A DNA stretch of 64,000 nt, from the NCBI RefSeq assembly GCF_964036645.1, contig NZ_OZ038525.1, forward strand, positions 1,535,501 through 1,599,500, read 5' to 3'. The position numbers and the translations under genes were made by a program. Shown piece by piece: positions 19,726-29,497 of this stretch. The stretch is from Tenacibaculum sp. 190524A02b. GTDB taxonomy: Bacteria > Bacteroidota > Bacteroidia > Flavobacteriales > Flavobacteriaceae. Each line of letters opens with the position of its first letter. The stretch's first letter is position 1. Below the pieces are notes generated by a model, which saw only the letters and a program-made list of their open reading frames with translations, made no database searches and was not told where the DNA came from.

Positions 19726-22700
19726 ATGAAAACACAATTACCCTTGAATTATTTAATGGGGTTATTTTTACTTTTTTCTGTAAAAATTAATGCGCAAGAA
19801 ATAAAATCTTGTCCATCAGACCTTTTTAATCAACTTTACTTTAAACAACACCCAGAAGCAAAAAAAGAATATATTGAATTTAATAAATATTCCAGAGAAC
19901 AAGCTAAAAAGCAGTTTAAAGGAAAAGTCAATACCTCTTATGTAATACCTGTAGTTTTTCATGTATATGGAGCTACTCAACATGGTAAAACGATTACTAT
20001 TAATAAAATAGAAACCGCCTTAGAGAAGCTAAACGATGATTTTCAAGGATTAAATCCTGACTTTAATAGTGTTGATCCTTTATTTGACCCTATCAAAGGT
20101 TCATTAGATATTGAGTTTAAACTTGCTAAAAAAGATCCTAATGGAAATTGCACTACTGGAGTGGTATTTTACGATGAAAAAGGAGGGTATGGAAATATTG
20201 GTAGCGCAATTGAAACTCAAATTGCTGCAGATGCCTGGGATAATTATAAATATATGAATGTATATATACAAGGATATCTACATGATGATGGTAAAGCCAA
20301 TTATTCAGGAATTGCATGGTACCCTAATAGCTCTATGTCTGATAAAAATATTGCCAGAGTTGTTTACAATGGTCAATATCTACATGGTAATACAGATGAT
20401 GAATTTGCTTCAAGTTTAACTCATGAGTTTGGACATTGGTTAAATTTGATTCATACATTTCAAGGAGGTTGTAATTCTGTAACAAATGACGAAGTAGATG
20501 ACACACCTACTGAAAATGCTTCTACTGTAGCCTCTAATGGTTGTGCTCCTTCTAAAAACTGTAAAGACGAATTCATTAATTATGAAAATTATATGGGCTA
20601 TAATGGAGCAGAATTCAAATGTTATAAGATGTTTACCCAAGGGCAAGTTACAAGAATGATAACTGCACTTAAACACCCTACTAGAAAACCTTTATGGGCA
20701 GCTCAAAACTTAATAGATACAGGTGTAAATGGAGGTAATGGAAGCTTAAGTATAAATAATGAAATATATAAAGAAAGTACTTCTAATGACGGTAGCTTTA
20801 ATAAAACCAATATAATCACTATTAGTAATGGTAACTTTAGAGCTTCATCTGGAACATTAACATCTGGAGTTGATTATAATTTAACACTTCCTACAGGGTT
20901 AACTAGTAATATTGAAATTACCTCATTAACTACCGCTAATGTTACAATATCAGGAATTGCTGCTAGCCATGATGAAACTAATAATCAAGAAATTGTTATT
21001 AGTTTTGAAGACTCTGCTCTAGAAAATGGACATTCCTTATTTTGTACTTCAATTAAAGGTAGTTTAGAGTTTTATGATCCTTATGAAGTTATCTATGAGG
21101 ATATTTCTGATGTTACTGCTACAACGGGAGCTACTTGGGGCCCTTTTTATTTAAGTAAATTAAAAGGCGGTGATGAAGGAAAACAATACGGCCTTTGGGT
21201 TTACCAAACTGGACATTTAAAAATTGAAACAAGAGGTAATGCTTTAGTTACAGAAACTGGTACTAGAAATATTAGTTTTTTAAATAGTGGAGACTTAATT
21301 TCTTCTACAAGTCATTTTAACACATCTGGAACAACTCCCTCAGGAGAAGATATTTTAGCTATCCGTAATAATTCTTATACAGATTGGGATGGTAAAACTG
21401 GATATTTAGGTTTTAAAGCTTTATACAGAGGAGATACAATTCATGGATGGATGAAAGCTAGTGTTTCAGCTGATGGTGAAACAGTAACTATTTATGAATA
21501 TGCTTTTACAACTCAACCAGATGGAAATATTAAAGCTGGTCAACGTTTATTCAACCCTGACGACTCTCTATTAATCGTTAATAATCAAGATATTTTAGAA
21601 GAAACCTCAAATGATGGTAGTGTTAATAAAACGGTTATTATTGATATAGCTGGTCCTGCCAATTTTGCTAATAAAACGTTTATAAAAGACATAGACTTTT
21701 CTACTACTGTACCCACTGGATTTAATGTTAGTGTATCTTATATAAATAACACACAAGTTTCCTTTACTATAACTGGAACAGCTGCTAATCATGCAGTAGT
21801 TGATAATAGTTCTTTTACTATAAGCTTAAATGCTTCTGCCTTTTCTGTTGGTGGTAATAATATTTCTAATGGAACAAACACATTTAACTTTAAGTTTTTT
21901 GATCCATATGAAATAATTTATGAAAATATAGCAGACGCTACTGCTACAACTGGAGCTACTTGGGGACCTTTTTACTTGAGTAAACTTAAAGGAGGTGATG
22001 AAAATAAGCAATATGGTGCATGGGCGTATCAAACTGGACATTTAAAAATTGAAACAAGAGGTAATGCCTTAGTTACCGAAAATGGTACTAGAAATATCAG
22101 TTTTTTAAATAATGGAGACTTAATTTCTACTACCAGTAATTATAATACATCTGGAACAGCAGCCTCTGGAGAAGATATTTTAGCTATTCGTAATAATTCT
22201 TTTACAGATTGGGATGGTAAAACTGGGTATCTTGGATTTAAGGCTAAACACAACGGGTTTGATATTCATGGATGGATGAAAGCCAGTGTTTCTTCAGACG
22301 GTGAAACCTTAACAGTCTATGAATATGCCTTTACTACAGAACCAAATGGTGATATTAAGGCTGGACAAACTTTAATTGACGACACTGCTTCTCAATTTCT
22401 TTTTGACAACAAAGATATTAATGAAGATGAAGTTAATGATGGAACTATTAATACAACCATTTTAGTAGACTTATCAGGTTCAGCAGAATTTACAAATAAA
22501 ACTTTTGTAAAAGATACCGACTTTACTACTAACATTCCTAACAACCTTACAGTTACTATAACATATATAAATAGTAAGAAAGTTAGTATTAATGTTAGTG
22601 GAATAGCTACTAGTCATACTACAGCTAATAATACTTCTTACTCTATCACTTTTAATAGTAATGCTTTTGATAGTGGTTTTAATGGAATTACAAATACTAG

Positions 22701-25461
22701 CAATAACTTTAACTTTAATTTTATTGATCCTTATGAAATAATCCATCATGATATTACAGACGCTGTAGCAACTACTGGTGCTACTTGGGGGCCATTTTAT
22801 TTATCTAAATTACAAAACGGAGATGGAGGCAAACAATATGGTGCTTGGGTTTATCAAACAGGAAACTTAAAAATTGAAACTAGAAGTAATCAATTAGTGA
22901 CTGAATCTGGAACAAAAAATATTACATTAATTAACGCAGATGAAATTATCTCAAGTGCTAGTAACTTTACCTCTCCTGGAACTGCTGCATCTGGAGAAGA
23001 CTTATTAACTATGAGAACTCCAACCTATACAAATTGGGATGGTAAAACTGGATATGTAGGATTTAAGGCTAAACACAATAATAAAGATGTTCATGGGTGG
23101 ATGAAAGCTAGTGTTTCTGCTAATGGTGAAACATTAACAATATATGAGTATGCATTTTATACTAGACCTAATGGAACGATAAAAGCTGGACAAACTGTAT
23201 TGGATATTACAACTCCTGAAATACTTTTTACCACTAATGATGTAAATGAATTGGACACCAATGATGGTAGTATAAATACTTCAATAAACCTTGATATAAT
23301 TGGACCTGCAGAATTTACTGATAAAAACTTTGTAAAGGACGTTGATTTTACTACTACAATTCCTGGTAATTTTACTGTTAGCCTTACCTATGTTAATGCT
23401 CATAAGGTAACGCTAAATATTAGTGGTTCAGCTACCAATCATACATCGACTGATAACGCTTCCTATACTATAACTTTAAACTCTTCAGCATTTAATAGTG
23501 GTTTTGATGCTATAAATAATGTAAATACTCTTAATTTTAAGTTTACTGATACTATTTATGAAATTATCACTGGAACCTTATCAGGTATAGAAACTACATC
23601 TACTGCTGTTTGGAAGTCTTTTAAAATTCCTGAATTAGATTCTGATAATAGAGGTACAGATTTTGGCGCATGGTACTCTGGAGGAATGAGACTTGAAAAC
23701 TATAATAAAAAAATAGTTACAACAGATACAAATACAATTAAATTAATCCCTGCAAATACCATAATAAATGATTCAAGTAATTTTACAGATACTGCTAGAC
23801 CATTTATAAGAAATAGTAGTTATACAGAGTGGGATGGAAAAACTGGGTACATTGGTTTTCAATCTACCTATAATGGTGAAATCGTTAATGGATGGTTAAA
23901 AGCTAGTATTTCTGCTGATGGTGGAACTTTTACTATTACTGAATATGCCTTCTATACTAGACCAAACGGAGCGATTAGAGCAGGTGCCAAAGCTTTACCT
24001 ATAACTTGGACTGGTGATACTAATAATGATTGGAATACCGCTAGCAACTGGAGTACTAGTACTATCCCTACCAGTATAGATAATGTTATTATTCCAAGTG
24101 GATTAACAAATTATCCAGAAATAAATAGTGCTGTAACTATTAACACATTGGAGTTAGCGTCTGGAACTTCTTTAATTGCTAATACTTCTGTATCTGGAAA
24201 TGTTACGTATACTAGAAATTTACCTACTAATAACTGGTATTTAGTATCGTCACCTGTAAATGGAGAATCAATTGAAAATTTAAGAACTCAGAATAACTTT
24301 GCGCAAAGTAGTTCTAGTGATAGAATTGGTATTGCCCAATATAAGAATGATGGTACTAAATGGAATTATTACACTGAATCTTCTACAGGTTCAATAAATT
24401 CAGGTCAAGGGTATTCTGTAAAGCTAAATTCTGCGGAAAGTTTAACTTTCACAGGAACTTTAAATACTGGAAATATTACTTATCCTATTACTCAAGGTAC
24501 TAATAGTTTTAATTTAGTAGGAAATCCTTTCTCCGCATTTATGCAATTAGGTACATTCATGACTAATAACTCTTCTGGATCAATATTATCAGAAGCTTCT
24601 ATTTGGTTATGGAATCAAGCAACAGGTAATTACGAGTTAAAACTAGGAGGATTAGATGCAAACTTCCAAATCTCTCCTGGTCAAGCATTTTTTATTAAAG
24701 CTGGATCTAATACTAATATTACTTTTAACTCAAGTAACCAAAGTCATCAAAATGATACATTTCAGAAGGTTTCTAGAGCTGAAATCGTATTAACAGCTAA
24801 AGATAATGATGATATTAAATCTACAAAACTATACTACTTGGATGGGGTTACTACAAGTTTTGATAATGGTTTTGATGGAACTTTGTTCAATGGTATTAGC
24901 AGCAATTACGAAATTTTCACTCAATTAGTAACTAATAACAATGGTAAAAACTTAGCTATACAATCATTACCTTTAAATGATATAGAGACTATAGTTGTTC
25001 CTATTGGTTTAAATGCTAAAGCTAATAAAACAATAGAATTCTCTGCGCAAGCTTCAAATTTACCGAATAATATTGAAGTTTACTTAGAAGATAAATTAAC
25101 AAATACTATCACTAAGATTACTCACAACAATTATACAGTTACCTTAAATAAAAGCTTAAATAATATAGGTAGATTCTATCTTCATACAACAAGTCAAAAA
25201 TTAAGTTCTGATGATTATAATGAGGCTTTAAATAGTATAGGCATTTACAAATCTTCAAACAATAAACTAACTATTAACGGATTATACTCTAATAACTCAA
25301 TACTTACTATTTATAATATACTTGGTAAGGAAATTAGTAAAAATGAGTTTAGTTCAAATGGTCAATCTAAAATAACTTTACCACAAGTTTCTGCTGGAAT
25401 TTATCTAATTGAAATTTCTTCTGAACATGGAAAAATTAATAAAAAAATTATTATTGAATAA
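19726..25461 (+). CDS. Large M43 (pappalysin-like) metalloprotease with repeated modules and T9SS type A sorting domain
   Basis: The product is 1911 residues. The signal peptide is residues 1-24. A short pro-region precedes an M43 domain (about 66-330) with zinc motif HEFGHWLNLIH at 233-243, E234 as catalytic base, conserved cysteines and the met-turn NYMGY. Next, two domain types alternate four times: a ~110-residue beta domain (NDGSVNKT..., TGTAANH) and a ~150-residue module (GATWGPFYLSKL, LKIETR, WDGKTGY, HGWMKASVS, EYAF), starting near residues 450, 726, 1000 and 1277. A TWTGDTNNDWNTASNWS region leads to a C-terminal type A sorting domain (about 1835-1911). It should be a secreted or surface-held protease. 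Asn replaces the usual metzincin Gly in HExxHxxGxxH, as in its paralog. Confidence 0.85.
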   Translation: MKTQLPLNYLMGLFLLFSVKINAQEIKSCPSDLFNQLYFKQHPEAKKEYIEFNKYSREQAKKQFKGKVNTSYVIPVVFHVYGATQHGKTITINKIETALEKLNDDFQGLNPDFNSVDPLFDPIKGSLDIEFKLAKKDPNGNCTTGVVFYDEKGGYGNIGSAIETQIAADAWDNYKYMNVYIQGYLHDDGKANYSGIAWYPNSSMSDKNIARVVYNGQYLHGNTDDEFASSLTHEFGHWLNLIHTFQGGCNSVTNDEVDDTPTENASTVASNGCAPSKNCKDEFINYENYMGYNGAEFKCYKMFTQGQVTRMITALKHPTRKPLWAAQNLIDTGVNGGNGSLSINNEIYKESTSNDGSFNKTNIITISNGNFRASSGTLTSGVDYNLTLPTGLTSNIEITSLTTANVTISGIAASHDETNNQEIVISFEDSALENGHSLFCTSIKGSLEFYDPYEVIYEDISDVTATTGATWGPFYLSKLKGGDEGKQYGLWVYQTGHLKIETRGNALVTETGTRNISFLNSGDLISSTSHFNTSGTTPSGEDILAIRNNSYTDWDGKTGYLGFKALYRGDTIHGWMKASVSADGETVTIYEYAFTTQPDGNIKAGQRLFNPDDSLLIVNNQDILEETSNDGSVNKTVIIDIAGPANFANKTFIKDIDFSTTVPTGFNVSVSYINNTQVSFTITGTAANHAVVDNSSFTISLNASAFSVGGNNISNGTNTFNFKFFDPYEIIYENIADATATTGATWGPFYLSKLKGGDENKQYGAWAYQTGHLKIETRGNALVTENGTRNISFLNNGDLISTTSNYNTSGTAASGEDILAIRNNSFTDWDGKTGYLGFKAKHNGFDIHGWMKASVSSDGETLTVYEYAFTTEPNGDIKAGQTLIDDTASQFLFDNKDINEDEVNDGTINTTILVDLSGSAEFTNKTFVKDTDFTTNIPNNLTVTITYINSKKVSINVSGIATSHTTANNTSYSITFNSNAFDSGFNGITNTSNNFNFNFIDPYEIIHHDITDAVATTGATWGPFYLSKLQNGDGGKQYGAWVYQTGNLKIETRSNQLVTESGTKNITLINADEIISSASNFTSPGTAASGEDLLTMRTPTYTNWDGKTGYVGFKAKHNNKDVHGWMKASVSANGETLTIYEYAFYTRPNGTIKAGQTVLDITTPEILFTTNDVNELDTNDGSINTSINLDIIGPAEFTDKNFVKDVDFTTTIPGNFTVSLTYVNAHKVTLNISGSATNHTSTDNASYTITLNSSAFNSGFDAINNVNTLNFKFTDTIYEIITGTLSGIETTSTAVWKSFKIPELDSDNRGTDFGAWYSGGMRLENYNKKIVTTDTNTIKLIPANTIINDSSNFTDTARPFIRNSSYTEWDGKTGYIGFQSTYNGEIVNGWLKASISADGGTFTITEYAFYTRPNGAIRAGAKALPITWTGDTNNDWNTASNWSTSTIPTSIDNVIIPSGLTNYPEINSAVTINTLELASGTSLIANTSVSGNVTYTRNLPTNNWYLVSSPVNGESIENLRTQNNFAQSSSSDRIGIAQYKNDGTKWNYYTESSTGSINSGQGYSVKLNSAESLTFTGTLNTGNITYPITQGTNSFNLVGNPFSAFMQLGTFMTNNSSGSILSEASIWLWNQATGNYELKLGGLDANFQISPGQAFFIKAGSNTNITFNSSNQSHQNDTFQKVSRAEIVLTAKDNDDIKSTKLYYLDGVTTSFDNGFDGTLFNGISSNYEIFTQLVTNNNGKNLAIQSLPLNDIETIVVPIGLNAKANKTIEFSAQASNLPNNIEVYLEDKLTNTITKITHNNYTVTLNKSLNNIGRFYLHTTSQKLSSDDYNEALNSIGIYKSSNNKLTINGLYSNNSILTIYNILGKEISKNEFSSNGQSKITLPQVSAGIYLIEISSEHGKINKKIIIE

Positions 25462-25477
25462 ATAAACACCTACTACA

Positions 25478-25642
25478 ATGAAAGAACAAAATAATATAAC
25501 AAGAAAAGAGGCCTTAAAAAAAATAGGAGATTATGGTAAATATTCTGCCTTAACTGCATTAGGTACTTATTTGTTATTGAATCCTAAAAAGGCACAAGCC
25601 CAAAGTCCTAACCCTGAAGATCCAGGTGATGGATTTGAATAA
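25478..25642 (+). CDS. Tiny export-signal protein with 13-residue acidic tail (copy 2)
   Basis: The 54-residue protein is clearly homologous to the one at 15952: TRKEALKKIG, YGKYSALTALGTYLLLNPKK, then AQA before Q. Predicted cleavage leaves QSPNPEDPGDGFE, sharing the QSP...PG(E/D)GF pattern. It starts 16 bp after the M43 protease stop and is followed by a terminator, so it is most likely the second gene of that transcript. No function is known to me. Confidence 0.7.
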   Translation: MKEQNNITRKEALKKIGDYGKYSALTALGTYLLLNPKKAQAQSPNPEDPGDGFE

Positions 25643-25652
25643 TAATTAAAAT

Positions 25653-25690
25653 AAAAAAGGTTAATATTAAGTTTAATATTAACCTTTTTT
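25653..25690 (+). terminator. Terminator after protease/tiny-gene pair
   Basis: Inverted repeat of 18 bp on each side of a 2-base centre (aaaaaaggttaatattaa / ttaatattaacctttttt), ending in T6. In RNA the loop would be larger than two bases. Confidence 0.8.
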
Positions 25691-25864
25691 ATTTAACAAT
25701 AAGTTACAAAATACAATTTACACTTAATTAAATACTTTATTATCAAATACCCTATGTTTTTTAATAAAAAAACAGTTAAAAACATATATTTATAACCAAA
25801 TAGTAAACAATTCCCTTGTTTATTATAATTCTCTTAAATATTAAACTGTTTAAAATAAGCATTC

Positions 25865-27946
25865 ATGAAGAAAATTTTACCCTATGTATTTTTGATATGT
25901 ATATCTGTACTCATAACTCAAAAGATGTATAGTCAAAAAGAAAAAGCTTGTCAAGCTCACATATATAATGAGCTATTTTTTAAAGATAATCCCCTTGCTA
26001 GAAATGAATATATTAATTTCAACAAAAAGCAAAATAATTTAAGCCTACAACAAAAACTTAACAATAATAAAGCTACTTATATAATTCCTGTTGTTTTTCA
26101 TGTATACGGAAAAATGCAAAACGGAAAAACCGTTACTGTTCAAAAAATAGAAAAAGCTTTAGAAAAGCTTAATGAAGATTTTCAAGGAAAAAACGATGAT
26201 TTTAATGATGTTGATCCATTATTTTCTCCTATAAAAAGTTCATTAAATATTGAATTTAGATTGGCTAAAAAAGATCCTAACGGTAAATGTACATCTGGTG
26301 TTGTTTTTTACAATGAAAAATTTGGTTATGGTAATACAGATAGTGCTACGGAAAATCAAATATCTGCTGATTCATGGAATAACTATAAGTATATGAATGT
26401 GTATATTCAAGGTGACCTTCATAATAACGGCGTAAAAAACAATTCAGGAATTGCCTGGTATCCAAGCACATTGATGTCTAATGCAGGAACTGCAAGAGTT
26501 GTATACAATGGTCAATACTTATATGATAATACCGATAGTGAATTTGCTTCTAGTTTAACTCATGAGTTTGGACATTGGCTTAATTTAATTCACACATTTG
26601 AAGGAGGTTGCAATTCTGCTACTAATGATGGAGTGAGTGATACACCTGCTGAAAACTCTGCAAGTCTTGATGCCAATGGATGTAGCCCTTCAAAAAACTG
26701 TAAAGGAGAATATATTAATTATGAAAATTATATGGGATACAATGGAGCTAAATTTAAATGCTACAAAATGTTTACCCAAGGACAAGTTAACAGGATGGTA
26801 ACTGCTTTAGGTCATCCAGCTAGAAGACCTCTTTGGAGTGCCCAGAACTTGATTGATACTGGTGTTGATGATTCTGTAGCCAGTTTAAGTATAAATGATA
26901 ATCTATTTAAAGAGGAATTAAGTAATAATGGTAGTGTTAACACCCAAAATACTATTACTATTAAAAATGCTAGCTTTAAGACTTCTTCTGGTACTTTAAC
27001 ATTAGGAGTAGACTATAATTTAAATCTTCCTTCTGGTTTAAGTAGTTCTATTGAAATAACCTCTTCAACTACTGCTGATATTACTATTTCTGGAACGACA
27101 TCTAACCATAATGAATCTAACAATCAAGATATAACAATAAGCTTTAATGATTCTGCTTTTGAAAATAACAACGGTTTAATTTGTACGTCAATTTTAGGAA
27201 AATTAGAGTTTTATAATCCTTATGAAGTAATATATGAAAATATAGCTGATGCCTCAGCTGGTCCAACGCAATCATGGAATAAATTCTACTTATCAAAAAT
27301 TGATGGAGATAATGCTTATGGTACTTGGGTTTATCAATCTGGTCATTTAAAAATTGAAACTTATAAGAAAATGTTGGTGTCTGAACCTAATAGCAGAAAT
27401 ATAACCTTGCTTCAAAATAACGAATTAATTTCTTCTTCAAGTAACTTTGCTTTACCTGGTAGTGATCCTTCTGCTTCTGATTTATTAGCTATACGAAATA
27501 ATAGTTATAAAAATTGGGATGGGAAAACAGGCTACATAGGTTTCAAAGCTACTCATAAGGGAAATATTGTACATGGATGGATAAGAGCCAGCGTTTCTAG
27601 TGATGGTAAAACTGTTACAGTCTATGACTATGCTTTTTCAACTGAACCTAACGGTTCAATACGTGCAGGTTCAACAACAATTCCATTAAGTTCAGAGGAT
27701 TTTAAAGATATTTTGAGTAGTATCAACGTTTACAAATCATCTTATAATAAACTAACAATTAACGGATTGAACTCTAAAAACTCAATATTACAGATATACA
27801 ATTTATTAGGTAAAGAAATAAATAAACAAAAATTTACCTCAAATGGTTTTACCAATTTAGAAATACCCGAAATCTCTACAGGTATTTATTTAATAGTAAT
27901 CAAATCTGAATTAGGTAGAATTAGTAAAAAAATAATTATTGAGTAA
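25865..27946 (+). CDS. M43 (pappalysin-like) metalloprotease with T9SS type A sorting domain
   Basis: The 693-residue paralog of the 1911-residue protein has a signal peptide ending near MYSQ and an M43 domain with HEFGHWLNLIH at 233-243 and NYMGY. It carries one beta domain (about 340-450) and one copy of the ~150-residue module (about 451-600, WDGKTGYIGFKATHKG), then the type A sorting domain (about 615-693, ILQIYNLLGKEI, KKIIIE). The modular middle has one unit instead of four and the TWTG...NWS region is absent. No tiny export-signal gene follows. It has its own upstream region and terminator and is probably monocistronic. Confidence 0.87.
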   Translation: MKKILPYVFLICISVLITQKMYSQKEKACQAHIYNELFFKDNPLARNEYINFNKKQNNLSLQQKLNNNKATYIIPVVFHVYGKMQNGKTVTVQKIEKALEKLNEDFQGKNDDFNDVDPLFSPIKSSLNIEFRLAKKDPNGKCTSGVVFYNEKFGYGNTDSATENQISADSWNNYKYMNVYIQGDLHNNGVKNNSGIAWYPSTLMSNAGTARVVYNGQYLYDNTDSEFASSLTHEFGHWLNLIHTFEGGCNSATNDGVSDTPAENSASLDANGCSPSKNCKGEYINYENYMGYNGAKFKCYKMFTQGQVNRMVTALGHPARRPLWSAQNLIDTGVDDSVASLSINDNLFKEELSNNGSVNTQNTITIKNASFKTSSGTLTLGVDYNLNLPSGLSSSIEITSSTTADITISGTTSNHNESNNQDITISFNDSAFENNNGLICTSILGKLEFYNPYEVIYENIADASAGPTQSWNKFYLSKIDGDNAYGTWVYQSGHLKIETYKKMLVSEPNSRNITLLQNNELISSSSNFALPGSDPSASDLLAIRNNSYKNWDGKTGYIGFKATHKGNIVHGWIRASVSSDGKTVTVYDYAFSTEPNGSIRAGSTTIPLSSEDFKDILSSINVYKSSYNKLTINGLNSKNSILQIYNLLGKEINKQKFTSNGFTNLEIPEISTGIYLIVIKSELGRISKKIIIE

Positions 27947-27967
27947 TCTTTATTAATTAATCTATAA

Positions 27968-27999
27968 AAAAACTCAGAGAGGCAATTCTCTGAGTTTTT
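27968..27999. terminator. Bidirectional terminator between M43 protease and pirin genes
   Basis: A 13-bp perfect stem (aaaaactcagaga / tctctgagttttt) with a 6-nt loop lies between two convergent genes. Confidence 0.85.
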
Positions 28000-28015
28000 G
28001 TTTTACTTAATTTTA

Positions 28016-28885
28016 TTAATATAAATACCCCATTTTACCTTTTTGGTAATCTCTCAAAGCTTCCATTATTTCTGTTTGTGTATTCATTACATATGGTCCC
28101 CATGAAGCTACTTTTTCATTTATTGGCTCTCCTGATAAGATTAATAGAGTACTTTCACTTCTTGCATCTAATTTAATATAATCTCCTTCTTCTTTAAAAG
28201 TAATCATCTGCACAGCTCCTTTTTTCAATAAAACTTCATCATTTATCAAAGCCTCTCCATTTAGCAAATAAACTAATAATTTGTGACCTTCTGGAATTTC
28301 TACCTTAATACTACCTTTTTCTTTAGCTTCTAGGGTAAATACATTTACTGATGTTTGCGTCTTAATTAACCCTTCTTTATCTTGTTGTTTTCCTGCTACT
28401 ACTTTTAATTTAATTGTACAATCTTCATTTTCTATTACAGGTATATCTTCGCTCTTTATATGTTGATAATTTGCTGGCATCATTTTCTTATTTGCTGGTA
28501 AGTTTAACCATAACTGAATACCTTCTAACTCTCCTCCTCTTTCAACAAATTCTTTAGATGGCCCTTCAGCATGAACAATTCCTCTTCCTGCTGTTGTCCA
28601 TTGAACATCTCCAGCTTTTACTAACATTTCATTTCCCAAAGAATCTCTATGCAATTGCTCACCTTTAAATAATAGTGTTATTGGTTCAAATCCACGGTGA
28701 GGATGTGGTCCTAAATCAAAAGGATTATTAAAAGCGTTAATAGCATAAGGCCCATAATGATGTAATAACAAAAAAGGATCTACCATATCTATACCTTGAG
28801 TAGGTAAAGGTTGTCTTAATCTTACTGGTCCCATATTAACTAGTGGACTTCCTACTTTTTCTTCTATTTTTTTTAATTGTTTCAT
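28016..28885 (-). CDS. Pirin family protein
   Basis: The bicupin protein is 289 residues from the ATG at 28885 (MKQLKKIEEKVG). Longer in-frame starts at 28909 and 28936 lie inside a palindrome or the T-tract of the upstream terminator, so I prefer the shortest. Metal ligands of the pirin cupin are intact: H61 and H63 in PHPHRGFE, H105 and E107 in IVHAEGP. Pirins bind iron and several have quercetinase-type dioxygenase activity; the substrate here is unknown. It is the last gene of a MarR/oxidoreductase/DoxX cluster, a context typical of quinone or electrophile stress genes. Confidence 0.9.
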   Translation of the reverse strand: MKQLKKIEEKVGSPLVNMGPVRLRQPLPTQGIDMVDPFLLLHHYGPYAINAFNNPFDLGPHPHRGFEPITLLFKGEQLHRDSLGNEMLVKAGDVQWTTAGRGIVHAEGPSKEFVERGGELEGIQLWLNLPANKKMMPANYQHIKSEDIPVIENEDCTIKLKVVAGKQQDKEGLIKTQTSVNVFTLEAKEKGSIKVEIPEGHKLLVYLLNGEALINDEVLLKKGAVQMITFKEEGDYIKLDARSESTLLILSGEPINEKVASWGPYVMNTQTEIMEALRDYQKGKMGYLY

Positions 28886-28899
28886 AATTCTTAATTTAT

Positions 28900-28917
28900 T
28901 ATTTTCCATGGAAAATA
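28900..28917. promoter_or_regulatory. Palindrome upstream of pirin gene, candidate operator
   Basis: tattttccatggaaaata is a perfect 18-bp palindrome just before the pirin start. It shares the core TCCATGGA with a site in front of the DoxX-like gene (30440-30447). Binding by the nearby MarR-family protein is an inference. Confidence 0.4.
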
Positions 28918-28921
28918 TTTT

Positions 28922-28965
28922 TTCAAAAAAAAACAACTATACACTCTTTTAAGTATTGAGTGTAT
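28922..28965 (-). terminator. Terminator after the MarR gene
   Basis: On the minus strand ATACACTC...GAGTGTAT forms an 8-bp stem followed by AGTTGTTTTTTTTTG. It ends the MarR transcript before the pirin gene, which would then need its own promoter or read-through. Confidence 0.7.
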
Positions 28966-28971
28966 GGTTAT

Positions 28972-29409
28972 CTACCTTAATTTGTCTAATAAATTACTTA
29001 AGGTTATTGCTTCTTCATCTGATAGGTTTTCTAATAAATCAAAGTTTAATGATTTATCTATTACCTCTAAAAGTTCAAGTCCTTTCTCCTTTATATTAAT
29101 ATATACTACTCTTCTATCAGAATTACTTCGAATTCTTTCAATAAGTTGTTTATCGCATAGCTTATCCATCAAACGCGTCGCATTTGGAGCTCGTTCAATC
29201 ATTCTATCTTTTATAAGCTGTACTTTAATAGGTTCACCAGCTCCTCTTAAAATTCTTAAAATATTGAACTGCTGAGGTGAAATACCATAAGGTTTAAATA
29301 ATTCATTCTCCTTACTATTCAGCCAATTGGCTGTATATTTTATATTAATAAATGCTTTCACTTTATTATTTGGAAATTTTGACGCTATATCCTTAGAAAT
29401 ATCACCCAT
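28972..29409 (-). CDS. MarR-family transcriptional regulator
   Basis: The 145-residue winged-helix protein shows the recognition-helix and wing region EPIKVQLIKDRMIERAPNATRLMDKL followed by IRSNSDRRVVYINIKEKG, the conserved MarR wing with DRR. These dimers usually repress genes next to their own and release DNA when they meet phenolic or oxidising ligands. One cysteine (in DKLCDKQL) lies close to the DNA-binding region and could be redox-sensitive, which is speculative. Its promoter (TAATTTTG at 29429-29436) and a TACC-N2-GGTA palindrome over the -33 region suggest autoregulation. Confidence 0.9.
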   Translation of the reverse strand: MGDISKDIASKFPNNKVKAFINIKYTANWLNSKENELFKPYGISPQQFNILRILRGAGEPIKVQLIKDRMIERAPNATRLMDKLCDKQLIERIRSNSDRRVVYINIKEKGLELLEVIDKSLNFDLLENLSDEEAITLSNLLDKLR

Positions 29410-29428
29410 TATATTTGTTTTTCTTTTA

Positions 29429-29436
29429 CAAAATTA
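29429..29436 (-). promoter_or_regulatory. -7 promoter element TAATTTTG of the MarR gene
   Basis: Exact TAnnTTTG match, 19 nt before the ATG; a TTG for the -33 position lies about 21 nt upstream, inside the near-palindrome at 29455-29464. Confidence 0.6.
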
Positions 29437-29454
29437 AAAAAAAAGATAATTAAA

Positions 29455-29464
29455 TACCAAGGTA
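29455..29464. promoter_or_regulatory. TACC-AA-GGTA near-palindrome over the -33 region, candidate MarR operator
   Basis: Inverted TACC/GGTA arms around two central bases. The related sequence ttatctaggtaa occurs at 30453-30464 before the DoxX-like gene, and both are followed by the same AATA-rich context. Confidence 0.4.
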
Positions 29465-29497
29465 AATAATTACACCTCACAGTTCTATTTTTTATAA

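Noticed and set aside
19726..27946. Asn in place of Gly in HExxHxxGxxH as a sign of an inactive M43 protease
   Set aside because: Both paralogs share it with all zinc ligands, catalytic Glu and met-turn intact, and HWLNL-type motifs are, to my knowledge, common in bacterial M43 proteins.
28886..28936. Longer pirin starts at 28936 and 28909
   Set aside because: 28936 falls in the T-tract of the upstream terminator and 28909 within a palindrome; pirin homology starts right at MKQLKKIEEKVG.
28964..29275. Plus-strand open frame opposite the MarR gene
   Set aside because: Antisense to a clear MarR winged-helix protein, Ser/Leu-rich and without any recognisable feature.
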